Origin: Delftia acidovorans | Lineage (GTDB): Bacteria > Pseudomonadota > Gammaproteobacteria > Burkholderiales > Burkholderiaceae_C | Reading direction: 5' to 3' | NCBI GenBank assembly: GCA_031286585.1 | Contig: JAITUC010000024.1 | Coordinates: 186,001 to 250,000, forward strand | Length of the DNA stretch: 64,000 nucleotides | In this document: piece after piece, positions 36,029 through 44,881 of the stretch | Layout of the letters: the number at the start of each line of letters is the position of its first letter | Position numbering within the stretch: position 1 is the stretch's first letter | The notes under the pieces: generated by a model | Database searches by the model: none | What the model was told of the DNA's origin: nothing | What the model saw: only the letters and a program-made list of their open reading frames with translations | Translations under genes and position numbers: made by a program

Positions 36029-37252
36029 GTGAACCCAGAAGCTCCGCAAACCGCTCCACCGGCGCCCCTTGCGCACTACCGTGTGCTGGACCTGAGCCAG
36101 GGCGTGGCCGGCCCCTACTGCACGCACCTGCTGTCGCGCCAGGGTGCCGAAGTGATCAAGGTCGATCCGCCCGAAGGCGACTGGGCGCGCCACGTGGGCA
36201 TCTCGCGCGACGGGCACAGCAGCCTGTCAGCCACCTACAACGCAGGCAAGCGCAGCATCGCCATCGATGCGCGCCAGGGCCAGGGGCGCGCGCTGCTGCT
36301 GCGGCTGGCGCGCGAGGCCGACATCGTGGTGCAGAACTTCCGTCCCCGGGTCGTGCAGCGCATGGGCGTGGACTACGACAGCCTGCGCGCGGCCGGCCTG
36401 GACCCGGTGTACGTCTCCATCAGCGGCTACGGACCCGCGGGGCCGTATGCCGACCGGCCCGCCACCGACTCCGTCATGCAGGCGGACACGGGATTGATGG
36501 CCAGCAACCGCGACGCGCAGGGCCAGCCCCGGCGCGTGGGCCTGCTGCTGGCCGACATCGCGGCCGGCGTCTACGCCGCACAGGCCTGCACGGCGGCCCT
36601 GCTGGGCAAGGCCCGCAGCGGGCGCGGGCGCCATGTGGAGCTCAATCTGTTCGAGGTCTGCTGCGCCCTGCAATCGACGGTGCTGGCCGAAGACATGCTG
36701 CGCGGCGGCCAGCCCGCCGAAGGCGTGAGCGCGCCCAACGGCGTGTTCGCCACGGCCGATGGCTTCATCACCGTGCTGGCCCTGAACAACGACCAGTTCG
36801 AGCGGCTGTGCCGCGCGCTGGACCTGCCCCATTGGCTGCAGGACGCGCGCTTTGCCACGAATGCGGGCCGCATGGCCCATCGCCATGTCCTGCATGCCGG
36901 GCTGCAGGCCTTGCTGGCACAGCAGCCGCGCGCCCACTGGGAGCAGCGCCTGGCAGCGCAGGGCGCCCTGCATGCGGGCGTGCGCACGCTGGCCGACGTG
37001 GTGGCGCATCCCCAGGCCGTGCACCGCGCATCGTTCGCCACGCTGGCGCAGCCCGGGTTCGGGCCGCTGCTGTATGCGGCATCCCCGTGGTCGGCAGACG
37101 CGGCAGCCTCCGGTGCATCCCTTGGCGCCGCGCCGCGCACGGGCGAGCACACGCGCCAGATCCTGGCCGAGGCCGGCTGCACGCCGCAGGAGATGGAGCA
37201 ATGGATGGCCAGCGGCGTGGTGCACCAGTGCGCGCAGGAGGTCACGGCATGA
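36029..37252 (+). CDS. Class III CoA-transferase (CaiB/BaiF family)
   Basis: The 407-residue enzyme has the family N-terminus YRVLDLSQGVAGPYCTHLLS, DIVVQNFRPRVVQRMGVDY, and the catalytic Asp in ATDSVMQADTG. The start is a GTG at 36029; an ATG 20 nt upstream is in another frame and gives only seven codons. It is divergent from a LysR gene and translationally coupled (ATGA) to a quinone oxidoreductase-type gene, which is coupled in turn to a Bug gene. The operon looks like uptake plus CoA activation of one organic acid; which one is not visible. Confidence 0.88.
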   Translation: MNPEAPQTAPPAPLAHYRVLDLSQGVAGPYCTHLLSRQGAEVIKVDPPEGDWARHVGISRDGHSSLSATYNAGKRSIAIDARQGQGRALLLRLAREADIVVQNFRPRVVQRMGVDYDSLRAAGLDPVYVSISGYGPAGPYADRPATDSVMQADTGLMASNRDAQGQPRRVGLLLADIAAGVYAAQACTAALLGKARSGRGRHVELNLFEVCCALQSTVLAEDMLRGGQPAEGVSAPNGVFATADGFITVLALNNDQFERLCRALDLPHWLQDARFATNAGRMAHRHVLHAGLQALLAQQPRAHWEQRLAAQGALHAGVRTLADVVAHPQAVHRASFATLAQPGFGPLLYAASPWSADAAASGASLGAAPRTGEHTRQILAEAGCTPQEMEQWMASGVVHQCAQEVTA

Positions 37253-38298
37253 GCGCGTCCACATCCCCAGGCACATCCATGCAGGCCCTGGTCTGCCACC
37301 AATTCGGCACGCCGCACGAGGTGGTCAGCCTGCAGGCCATGGATCGGCCCGGCCAGCCCCTGGGCGCGCACCATGCGCGGATTGCCGTGGCCTACGCCAA
37401 CGTCAGCCACGCCACGGGCCTGTTGATCGAGGGCCGCTACCAGCGGCGCCCGCCGCTGCCCTTCGTGCCCGGCACCGAAGGCGTGGGGCGCGTGCTGGAA
37501 TGCGGCAGCGCGGTGCAGCACCTGCAGCCGGGCGATGCCGTGGCCTTCATTGCCGACTGGGGCGCCTTTGCGCAGGAAACGGTGGTGCACGCATCCACCG
37601 TCTACCGCCTGCCTGCGGGCATGCCCTGGCTGCAGGCCCTGCCCATTCCCCTGTCCTACGGCACGGCCTACACGGCCCTGCACTGGCGCGCGCGCCTGCA
37701 GGAAGGCGACGTGGTGCTGGTGCTGGGCGCCGGGTCGGGCGTGGGCGCCGCGGCGGTGGAGGTGGCGCGGCAGACGTCCGGCGTGCAGGTCATCGCCTGC
37801 GCCAGCACCGAGGCCAAGCGCGCCGATGCGCTGCGCCGTGGCGCGCACCAGGCCGTCACCCCGCAGGATCTGGCCGCCCAGGTCAAGCAGGCCACGCAGG
37901 GCCGGGGCGCCTCCCTGGTCTTCGACCCCGTGGGCGGCGATCTTCTGCTGCAGGCACTGCGCGCGGCCGCGCAGAACGCGCAGCTGCTGAGCGTGGGCTT
38001 TGCCAGCGGCGCCATCCCCGCCGTGCCCATGAACCTGGCCCTGGTCAAGAACCTCACGCTGCACGGCTTCTTCTACGGCCGCTACATCGGCTGGACGCCG
38101 GCCGATGAGCGCCAGGCCTTCGCGGCGCAGTTGCAGCCCGTCATTGCCACGCTGCTCGACTGGGCTGCCCGGGGATGCATCCATCCCCAGGTCAGCCAGG
38201 TCTTCGCCATGCATGAACTGCCGGCTGCGCTGGACGCGCTGCACGGCCGCAACGTGACCGGCAAGCTCGCGCTCGCCATTCAAGGAGACAAGGTATGA
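37249..38298 (+). CDS. NADPH:quinone oxidoreductase-type MDR protein
   Basis: The 349-residue protein belongs to the zinc-free quinone oxidoreductase branch of medium-chain dehydrogenases. It has a GroES-like N-terminal domain, a nucleotide-binding GAGSGVGAAAVEVARQ motif near residue 163, and no Zn-ligand set. Members reduce quinones or enoyl-CoA/enone double bonds. Coupling to a CoA-transferase gene favours an enoyl-CoA reductase-like role, but this is inference. Start and stop both overlap neighbours as ATGA. Confidence 0.87.
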   Translation: MSASTSPGTSMQALVCHQFGTPHEVVSLQAMDRPGQPLGAHHARIAVAYANVSHATGLLIEGRYQRRPPLPFVPGTEGVGRVLECGSAVQHLQPGDAVAFIADWGAFAQETVVHASTVYRLPAGMPWLQALPIPLSYGTAYTALHWRARLQEGDVVLVLGAGSGVGAAAVEVARQTSGVQVIACASTEAKRADALRRGAHQAVTPQDLAAQVKQATQGRGASLVFDPVGGDLLLQALRAAAQNAQLLSVGFASGAIPAVPMNLALVKNLTLHGFFYGRYIGWTPADERQAFAAQLQPVIATLLDWAARGCIHPQVSQVFAMHELPAALDALHGRNVTGKLALAIQGDKV

Positions 38299-39302
38299 CA
38301 ACGCAACGCACGGGCCCCACGCTGACCCGCCGCACCCTGCTGGGCGCCGCTGCGGCGCTGGCCGGCTGGAGAACGGCAGGCGCGCAGCCCTCCGCCGGGG
38401 CACAGGCCTATCCCAAGGCGCCCATCCGCGTCGTCGTGCCCTATCCACCGGGCGGACCCACCGATGTGGTGGGGCGCGTGGTCACGGCGCGGCTGGGCGA
38501 GGCGCTGGGCCAGCCGCTGGTGGTGGACAACAAGGCGGGGGCCAGCGGCATGGTGGGCGCGGCCCTGGTGGCCAAGGCGCCGGCCGATGGCTACACGCTG
38601 CTGGTCAACGCCTCCATCCACGTCATCAACCCCTACGTCTATGCCAGCGCGCCCTATGACGCCTTCCGCGATTTCGAGCCGGTCACGCAGCTGGTCGATG
38701 TCCCGCTGGTGCTGGTCGTGGGCAGCCAGCTTCCGGTGCGCAATGTGCAGGAGCTGGCCGCCTGGGCCAAGGCCCATCCGGGGCAGGTGAACTTCGGCTC
38801 GGCCGGCAATGCCTCGTCCCAGCATCTGTCGGGCGAGCTGTTCAGGATGAAGACCGGCGCGCAGATGCAGCATGTGCCCTACAAGGGCAGCTCGCCGGCC
38901 CTGACCGACCTGATGGGCGGGCAGATCCAGCTCATGTTCGACTCCATGCCCTCGGCCATGCCCTTCATCGCCTCGGGCCGGCTGCGTGCGCTGGCCGTCA
39001 CCTCGACAAAGCGCTCGCCGTCCCTGCCGGACGTGCCCACCATGGAAGAGGCCGGCATGCCCGGCTTCCACACCAGCACCTGGTACGGCCTGTGGGCGCC
39101 GAGGAACACGCCCCAGGACGTGGTGCAGAAACTGTGGACCGAGTCCCGCCGCGTGCTTGCCGAACCCCAGATCGCCGCGCAATACCGCCGCCTGGGCGCC
39201 GAGCCCGTGGGCTCCACGCCCGCCGAATTCGCGCGCTACATCCAGGCCGAGGCCCGCAAGTGGGAAGAGATCGTGAAGGCTTCGGGGGCGCGGGCGGATT
39301 GA
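38295..39302 (+). CDS. Bug/TctC-family periplasmic receptor
   Basis: The 335-residue precursor has a Tat-like signal (TRRTLLGAAAALAG, cleavage near AGAQ at about residue 30-35), then PIRVVVPYPPGGPTDVVGRV, VVDNKAGASGMVGAAL, MQHVPYKGSSPALTDLMGGQ and SLPDVPTMEEAG. It ends the operon of CoA-transferase and quinone oxidoreductase genes. It is convergent with the thiolase gene, 10 nt away. No membrane components are encoded nearby. Confidence 0.9.
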   Translation: MTTQRTGPTLTRRTLLGAAAALAGWRTAGAQPSAGAQAYPKAPIRVVVPYPPGGPTDVVGRVVTARLGEALGQPLVVDNKAGASGMVGAALVAKAPADGYTLLVNASIHVINPYVYASAPYDAFRDFEPVTQLVDVPLVLVVGSQLPVRNVQELAAWAKAHPGQVNFGSAGNASSQHLSGELFRMKTGAQMQHVPYKGSSPALTDLMGGQIQLMFDSMPSAMPFIASGRLRALAVTSTKRSPSLPDVPTMEEAGMPGFHTSTWYGLWAPRNTPQDVVQKLWTESRRVLAEPQIAAQYRRLGAEPVGSTPAEFARYIQAEARKWEEIVKASGARAD

Positions 39303-39312
39303 GGCGGGAGGC

Positions 39313-40521
39313 TCACACCCGCTCGAACACCGCCGCGATCCCCTGGCCGCCGCCGATGCACATGGTCTCCAGCCCATAGCGGCCCTTGCGGCGCTCCAGC
39401 TCGTGCAGCAGGGTGGCCAGGATGCGCACGCCGGTGGCGCCGATGGGGTGGCCCAGGGAGATGCCGGAGCCGTTGACGTTGAGCTTGTGGTCGATGGCGT
39501 CCTGGTCGTTCCACTCCCAGCCCTTGAGCACGGACAGCACCTGGCAGGCAAAGGCTTCGTTGAGCTCGACCAGATCCATCTGGTCCAGCGTGAGGTTCAG
39601 GCGTGCCAGCAGCTTCCTGACGGCGGGCACGGGGCCTATGCCCATGTGCGAGGGCTCGCAGCCCGCGGCGGCCCAGCCCACCAGGGTGGCCATGGGGGTG
39701 AGGCCCAGTTCAGCCAGCCTGTCCTCGGCCACGATCAAGCAGGCGGCGCTGGCGTCGTTCTGCTGGCTGGCGTTGCCGGCCGTGACCGTTCCATTGGGCA
39801 TGAGCACGCGCAGCTTGCCCATGCTGTCGATGGTGGCGTCGGCGCGAAAGCCTTCGTCGCGCGTGAACAGCACGGGGTCGACCTTGCGCTGGGGCACCTT
39901 GACGGGGACGATCTCGTCGGCGAAGCGGCCCGCCTCCCATGCGGCGGCAGCGCGCTGGTGGCTGCGCACGGCGTAGGCGTCGGCTGCCTCGCGGCTGATG
40001 CCGTAGTCACGCGCCAGGTTCTCGGCGGTCTCGATCATTCCCGAGATCTTTCCGAAGCGCTCCACGGGCTGGGAGCGCTCGCGGCCGCGGTCCAGGCGGT
40101 CGTAGAAGCGCACATTGCCCGATCGCGCGCCCCAGCGCATGTCGGTGCTGTAGTACTCGATGTTGCTCATGCTCTCCACGCCGCCCGCGATCACCACGTC
40201 GGCGGCGCCGCTTTGCACCATCATGGCCGCCGTGGCCACGGCCTGCAGGCCGCCGCCGCAGCGCCGGTCCAGCTGCATGCCCGGCACCGTCACCGGCAGG
40301 CCGGCCTGCAGCGCGGCCCAGCGGCCCACGCAGGGCGTCTCGCTGCTGGCGTAGGACTGGGCGAAGACCACATCGTCGATGCGTGCGGGGTCGATACCGC
40401 TTTTCTCGACCACGGCGCGCACCGTGGTGGCGGCCAGTTCCTCGACCGATACCGGCCGCAGGCTGCCGCCGAAGGTGCCCACGGGCGTGCGAAGGGGGGT
40501 GACGATGGCGGCTCTGCGCAT
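39313..40521 (-). CDS. Acetyl-CoA acetyltransferase (thiolase)
   Basis: The 402-residue enzyme cleaves 3-ketoacyl-CoA with CoA. The nucleophilic Cys is in DRRCGGGLQA (near residue 89), the base His in GHPIGATGVRI (near 358) and the second Cys in MCIGGGQGIA (near 388). The usual NRLCGSGLQA is changed to DRRCGGGLQA, seen in some degradative thiolases. It is the last gene of a minus-strand operon containing a CoA hydrolase/transferase, enoyl-CoA isomerase-like, R-hydratase and dehydrogenase genes. Confidence 0.94.
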   Translation of the reverse strand: MRRAAIVTPLRTPVGTFGGSLRPVSVEELAATTVRAVVEKSGIDPARIDDVVFAQSYASSETPCVGRWAALQAGLPVTVPGMQLDRRCGGGLQAVATAAMMVQSGAADVVIAGGVESMSNIEYYSTDMRWGARSGNVRFYDRLDRGRERSQPVERFGKISGMIETAENLARDYGISREAADAYAVRSHQRAAAAWEAGRFADEIVPVKVPQRKVDPVLFTRDEGFRADATIDSMGKLRVLMPNGTVTAGNASQQNDASAACLIVAEDRLAELGLTPMATLVGWAAAGCEPSHMGIGPVPAVRKLLARLNLTLDQMDLVELNEAFACQVLSVLKGWEWNDQDAIDHKLNVNGSGISLGHPIGATGVRILATLLHELERRKGRYGLETMCIGGGQGIAAVFERV

Positions 40522-40556
40522 GGTGTTGTCTCCTTGGGAATCGGTGGATCAGTGGA

Positions 40557-41858
40557 TCAGGAAAAGGCTGCGCCGCATTGGCGCAGCAGGGTATGCGCCT
40601 GTTGTTCCAGGTCGGCGCGGTGCTCCGGTGCCGCGATGTCGATCAGCCGTTTCACGCGGCGCGACAGCGTCTGGCCGCGCAGGTCGGCCACGCCGTGTTC
40701 GGTGACGATGAGGCCGGCATCGCTGCGCGGCGTGCTGACGGGGCCGGACAGGCGGGCCACGATGCGCGTGGCGCCCCTGGCCGTGGCGGGCAGGGCGATG
40801 ATGGGCAGGCCGCCGCGGCTGCGTGCCGCGCCGCGCAGAAAGTCCACGGCGCCCCCCACGGCGCCCACGTAGACGCCGCCCGCCACTTCGGAGTTGATCT
40901 GGCCCGTGAGGTCCACCTCCACCGCCGAATTGATGGCGGCCAGCCGGTGGCTGGCGGCCAGCACCTCGGGGTCGTGCGTGTAGCGCGTCTCGCGCAGTTG
41001 CAGGGCGGGGTTGCGGTGTGCCCAGCGCCTGAGCGATTCGCTGCCCATGAGGATGCCGCCGATGCCCACGCCGCGGTCCTGGCTCTTGCGCGCGTGGGTC
41101 AGCACGCCGGCCTGGGCCAGGGCCGCGATGCCGTCGCCCACGGCGCCGCTGTGCAGGCCCAGGTCGCGGTGGCCGTGCAGGGCGGCGAGCACGGCCTCGG
41201 GCAGGTTGCCCACGCCCACCTGCAGCGTGGCGCCGTCTTCGATGAGGGCGGCCACATGGCCGGCGATGGCCTGCTCGGCAGGGCCGGGCGCGCTGCGCGC
41301 CTGGTCCAGCGGGGGGTGTTCGGCATCGACCAGCAGGGCGAAGTCGCCGGCCTGCAGGTGAAGGCTCCCGTGCGTCCACGGAATGGCGGGGTTGACTTCG
41401 CCGATCAGCACGCGCGCCTTGCGTATGGCGGCCGGCAGGTATTCATGGACCAGGCCCAGGCTGTAGCGGCCTTGTGCATCGGGTGGCGAGACCTGCAGCA
41501 GCACCACGTCGGCAGGCAGCAGGCCCTCGTCGATCAGGCCCGGCAGGTGGGAATAGTGGCTGGGCAGGATGTCCAGCACGCCCGCCTGGGCCAGTGCTCG
41601 GTGGGGACCGCCGGCTGCATAGCCGAAGAAGTCGATGGCGTCGGCATGCGCCGGCTGCAGCGTGTCCGATGCGCCCATGCCCACGAAGACGCGCAGCCGG
41701 CCCTGGCCACCGTGCCGCGCCAGTGCCTGGCGCTGCGCGACCACGGCGCGCGTGAGCGTCAGCGGCTCGGCCGTGGCCTGGCCCCACCACAGCGTGTCGC
41801 CGGGGCGGATCAGGGCCTGCAGCCTTTCTTGCAGGGCGTCCGGCGGCAGCACGCTCAT
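40557..41858 (-). CDS. Acetyl-CoA hydrolase/CoA-transferase family protein
   Basis: The 433-residue protein belongs to the Ach1/4-hydroxybutyrate CoA-transferase family (class I CoA-transferase fold). N-terminal (residues 10-190) and C-terminal (200-420) halves are both present. The conserved Glu-containing segment reads INSAVEVDLTGQINSE, where the catalytic Glu lies, followed by GGAVDFLRGA. It could activate a short acid with acetyl-CoA or release acetate. The start overlaps the enoyl-CoA hydratase stop (ATGA at 41855-41858). Confidence 0.88.
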   Translation of the reverse strand: MSVLPPDALQERLQALIRPGDTLWWGQATAEPLTLTRAVVAQRQALARHGGQGRLRVFVGMGASDTLQPAHADAIDFFGYAAGGPHRALAQAGVLDILPSHYSHLPGLIDEGLLPADVVLLQVSPPDAQGRYSLGLVHEYLPAAIRKARVLIGEVNPAIPWTHGSLHLQAGDFALLVDAEHPPLDQARSAPGPAEQAIAGHVAALIEDGATLQVGVGNLPEAVLAALHGHRDLGLHSGAVGDGIAALAQAGVLTHARKSQDRGVGIGGILMGSESLRRWAHRNPALQLRETRYTHDPEVLAASHRLAAINSAVEVDLTGQINSEVAGGVYVGAVGGAVDFLRGAARSRGGLPIIALPATARGATRIVARLSGPVSTPRSDAGLIVTEHGVADLRGQTLSRRVKRLIDIAAPEHRADLEQQAHTLLRQCGAAFS

Positions 41859-42652
41859 GGCGCGCGGTCCCAGTCGAAGCGCGTGGGCTGCTTGTCCTTG
41901 AAGCGCTGCACCGCCTCCTGGTGGTAGTCGGAGCCACGGCACATCGTCTGGGCATAGGCTTCCAGCTCGGCCATGGCGCGTGCGTCCAGCTCGAAGGCCT
42001 GGTTCATGGCGGTCTTGGCCATGCCGATGGCGGCTGTGGATGCCTCGCCGAAGCGCCGCGCCAGTGCCACGGCGGCGGCCTGCAGGGCCTCGCCGTCTTC
42101 CACGATCTCGTAGACCATGCCCAGCGACCTGGCTTCCTCGGCCTGCACGGTGCGCGCGGTGAAGACCAGCTCCTTGGCCTTTTGCAGGCCCACGATGCGC
42201 GGCAGCATGTGCATGGCGCCCAGGTCGGGCACCAGGCCGATGCGGCCGAACACGGCGCAGAACTTCGCGCGCCGCGTGCACAGCACGAAGTCGGCGGCCA
42301 GCGCCAGGCTCAGGCCCGCGCCGAAGGCCGGGCCGTCCACGGCGGCGATCACGGGCTTTTCGAGGTTGACCAGCTCGGGGAACCACTGGTGCAGGCTGCG
42401 CATGCGCTGGCGCCAGGGCAGGCCGGCCTGGCTGGCATCCATCATCTGGCTGATGTCGCCGCCCGAGCAGAAGGCGCCGCCCGCGCCTGTGAGGATGACG
42501 GTGTGCACCTGCGCGTCATCGCGCATCTGCGCCACGGCGGCGGCCAGGGCCGGGCGCATGGCCTGGTTGAGCGCGTTGCGGGCCTCGGGCCGGTTCAGCG
42601 TGATCGTGCCTATGCCGTCCTGGACGGAGGTCAATACGGGGGAGGTGTTCAT
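41855..42652 (-). CDS. Crotonase-fold enoyl-CoA hydratase/isomerase (PaaG-like)
   Basis: The 265-residue protein has the crotonase oxyanion segments GAFCSGGDISQMM and GPAFGAGLSLALAAD. At the position of the second hydratase glutamate it has IGLVPDLGAMHMLPRIVG, an Asp in the context typical of PaaG-type isomerases, so isomerisation of an enoyl-CoA is more likely than simple hydration. It lies in the operon between the MaoC hydratase and the CoA-transferase gene. Confidence 0.88.
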   Translation of the reverse strand: MNTSPVLTSVQDGIGTITLNRPEARNALNQAMRPALAAAVAQMRDDAQVHTVILTGAGGAFCSGGDISQMMDASQAGLPWRQRMRSLHQWFPELVNLEKPVIAAVDGPAFGAGLSLALAADFVLCTRRAKFCAVFGRIGLVPDLGAMHMLPRIVGLQKAKELVFTARTVQAEEARSLGMVYEIVEDGEALQAAAVALARRFGEASTAAIGMAKTAMNQAFELDARAMAELEAYAQTMCRGSDYHQEAVQRFKDKQPTRFDWDRAP

Positions 42653-42703
42653 GGGAACTCCAGGGCAGGGGGAAGGAGCGGCCTCTTGCGAGGCCGCCGT
42701 GCA

Positions 42704-43597
42704 TCAGGCGAGTTCGGCGTAGCCGTGACTCAGGACCACTTTGTCGCGTTCGAGCACGCGGGCGCGCAGCTGCAGCTGGCAGGGATGGTCGGGCGTGCGC
42801 CAGATCTCGGTGACCAGGGTTTCGCCGGGATAGACGGGCGAGGCGAAGCGCACATCCAGCGCCTTCAGGCGTGCGGGATTGCGGTCGCCGCATTGGCGCA
42901 GCACGGCATGGGCCACCAGGCCGTAGCTGGCCAGGCCATGCAGGATGGGCCGCTCGAAGCCGGCCTTGCGCGCCACGGCCGGGTCGGCATGCAGCGGGTT
43001 GTAGTCGCCCATCAGGCGGTACAGCAGCGCGGCCTCGGGGCGTATGGCCTGGGTGTCGGTGAAGTCGGGCGCGCGGTCCTCCGGCGTGGGGCGCAGCGGC
43101 GCCAGGGGCGCGTCGCTGGGCTGGCCGCCGTCCAGCAGGCTGTAGCCGCCGTCGCCGCGCAGAAAGCTGACCTGCTGCACGGTGGCCAGCAGCTCGCCCC
43201 CTTCGGTCTCCAGGCGCCGCTCGGTGACCATGATGGCGCCCTTGCCTTCACCCTTGTCCGTCAGGTGCGTGATGCGGTTGTGGCCCACCACGTCGGCGCT
43301 GGCCGGCAGGGGGCGGTGCAGCCGCATGCGCTGCTCGCCATGCAGCAGCTTCACCCAGTCGATGCCCGTATCGGCCTCGCGCGCCCAGAAGCCCGGGTAG
43401 CCCAGCACCACGGCCTGCGAGGGCAGGGCGCGCAGCCCGCCCGGTGCGCCTTCGTAGAAAAAGGGCAGGGCATCGGCGCACAGCGGGTCGCTGCCCAGGC
43501 CCAGGCTCAATGCATAGAGCATGGTGTCGCGCTCGCCATAGTGCTGGCGCACGGGCTCGAAGGGGCGCTGTTTCAGATGCTGATAGCTGATGGCCAT
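42704..43597 (-). CDS. MaoC/MFE-2-type (R)-enoyl-CoA hydratase
   Basis: The 297-residue double-hotdog protein resembles hydratase 2 of peroxisomal MFE-2, which forms (R)-3-hydroxyacyl-CoA. The hydratase-2 motif is visible near residues 212-235 as YNPLHADPAVARKAGFERPI followed by LHGL, with the catalytic Asp and His. A GAGAGG-type site precedes the ATG at 43597. With the following SDR gene it reconstitutes the two activities of MFE-2, so the operon probably runs beta-oxidation with R-configured intermediates. Confidence 0.9.
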   Translation of the reverse strand: MAISYQHLKQRPFEPVRQHYGERDTMLYALSLGLGSDPLCADALPFFYEGAPGGLRALPSQAVVLGYPGFWAREADTGIDWVKLLHGEQRMRLHRPLPASADVVGHNRITHLTDKGEGKGAIMVTERRLETEGGELLATVQQVSFLRGDGGYSLLDGGQPSDAPLAPLRPTPEDRAPDFTDTQAIRPEAALLYRLMGDYNPLHADPAVARKAGFERPILHGLASYGLVAHAVLRQCGDRNPARLKALDVRFASPVYPGETLVTEIWRTPDHPCQLQLRARVLERDKVVLSHGYAELA

Positions 43598-43646
43598 CAC
43601 GTTTCCTCTCAGTGGTTGATGGCGCTGGCGCGCTTCAACCCTCGCA

Positions 43647-43750
43647 ACTGGCGCGGCCCGACTCAGGGACACCGAGGAAGGGCCGCTCCGCACCGAGGGT
43701 GTCGTCCCCCTCCCGCAGGAGAGGGGGAAGGCGCGCAGCGCCTCAGGGGG
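43647..43750. repeat. Dispersed intergenic repeat, copy B
   Basis: Second copy of the element also found at 33665 and 59087. It is slightly shorter (about 104 bp) because the GCGAAGCGAGAG segment is reduced to GCAGGAGAG. It ends 6 nt before the stop codon of the SDR gene on the minus strand, the same position and orientation relative to a gene end as in the other copies. Confidence 0.8.
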
Positions 43751-43756
43751 TGTCGT

Positions 43757-44674
43757 TCAAACAGGATCCCAGCTGAACACGTCGGCGGAGCGGTCCAGCG
43801 GGACGAACGATGCCTTGAGCGCAGGCATGCCGTGCTCGGCAATGAACTGGGGCGACCAGCCCTCGCTGCGGTGCACAGAGCGCAGCGGGCGCGGCTGGCT
43901 CATGACGAAGATCTCGTTGTTGCGCACGGCGAAGACCTGGGCGTTCACGTCGCGGGCCGCGTCGGACAGCAGGTAGACGGCCAGCGGGGCGATCTTGTTG
44001 GGCGTCATCTGCTGGATCTTGGCCACGCGCGCCTGCTGCTCGGGCGTGTCGGTGGGGATGGAGCCGATCATGCGGCTCCAGGCGAACGGCGCGATGCAGT
44101 TGGAGCGCACGTTGAACTTCTGCATGTCCAGCGCGATGGACTTGGACAGGGCCGTCAGCCCCAGCTTGGCGGCGCTGTAGTTGGCCTGGCCCAGGTTGCC
44201 GATCAGGCCCGAGGTCGAGGTCATGTGCACGAAGGCGCCGCTTTCCTGCTCCTTGAAATGGTTGGTGGCCGCGCGGCTCATGTAGTAGCTGCCGTACAGG
44301 TGGACCTTGATGACGGCGTCCCACTCGTCCAGGCTCATCTTGTGGAAGAAGCGGTCGCGCAGGATGCCGGCGTTGTTGACCACGCCGTCGATGCGGCCGA
44401 AGCTGTCCACGGCGCACTGCACGATGCGGCCCGCGCTGGCGGCCTCGGCCACGCTGTCGGTGTTGGCCACGGCCTGGCCGCCTGCGGCCTTGATCTCATC
44501 GACCACCTTCTGGGCCGGGCCGGCGTCCGTGCCCTCGCCCGTGGTGGAGGTGCCGATGTCGTTGACCACCACCTTGGCGCCCTCGGCCGCCATGGCCAGC
44601 GCCATGTCGCGCCCGATGCCGCCGCCGGCACCCGTCACCACCACTACCTTGTCCTGCATCATTTTCTGCGCCAT
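43757..44674 (-). CDS. SDR-family MFE-2-type 3-hydroxyacyl-CoA dehydrogenase
   Basis: The 305-residue short-chain dehydrogenase has the NAD-binding TGAGGGIG motif near residue 15, NNAG near 106 and the catalytic YSAAK motif near 171. The NDIGTSTTGEGTD insertion after the second strand is typical of the dehydrogenase unit of MFE-2-like enzymes. The C-terminal extension of about 50 residues is also seen in that group. The ATG at 44674 (MAQKMMQDKV) was chosen over 44725. It is the first gene of the minus-strand operon and is divergent from the HTD2 gene. Confidence 0.92.
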   Translation of the reverse strand: MAQKMMQDKVVVVTGAGGGIGRDMALAMAAEGAKVVVNDIGTSTTGEGTDAGPAQKVVDEIKAAGGQAVANTDSVAEAASAGRIVQCAVDSFGRIDGVVNNAGILRDRFFHKMSLDEWDAVIKVHLYGSYYMSRAATNHFKEQESGAFVHMTSTSGLIGNLGQANYSAAKLGLTALSKSIALDMQKFNVRSNCIAPFAWSRMIGSIPTDTPEQQARVAKIQQMTPNKIAPLAVYLLSDAARDVNAQVFAVRNNEIFVMSQPRPLRSVHRSEGWSPQFIAEHGMPALKASFVPLDRSADVFSWDPV

Positions 44675-44881
44675 GGCCTGTCGTCCCCGTTCAGTGTTCG
44701 TTGGAAAGAAATCGGGACCAAGCATGCCGGCAAACGCCGGGCCGCGCCATTCGGCAATCGCAAGGGCGGACTTCGCGGGAATGAAAGCGGCGGCGGCCAG
44801 CGTGCGCCGGCCCAGCCTTCAGCGCGGCCAAAGGCTTGCTTAAGAAAACGCGGATTGCGGGTCGCCGCGCTTGCACCGACC
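44675..44881. promoter_or_regulatory. Divergent promoter region of the two acyl-CoA operons
   Basis: The 207 bp between the SDR and HTD2 genes must hold both promoters. TTCGGCAATCGCAAGGGCGG (44755-44774 region) is similar to the TTCGCAATCGC...AGGCGG motif at 26670. A CTTAAG sits at 44837-44842. No clear -35/-10 pair can be defended. Confidence 0.35.

Noticed and set aside
36009..36032. ATG upstream of the second class III CoA-transferase
   Set aside because: It is out of frame and gives only seven codons before a stop that overlaps the GTG start.
41921..44881. Plus-strand frame running open into the HTD2 gene from far upstream
   Set aside because: It is antisense to three well-supported minus-strand genes; only the part from 44882 onward matches a protein family.
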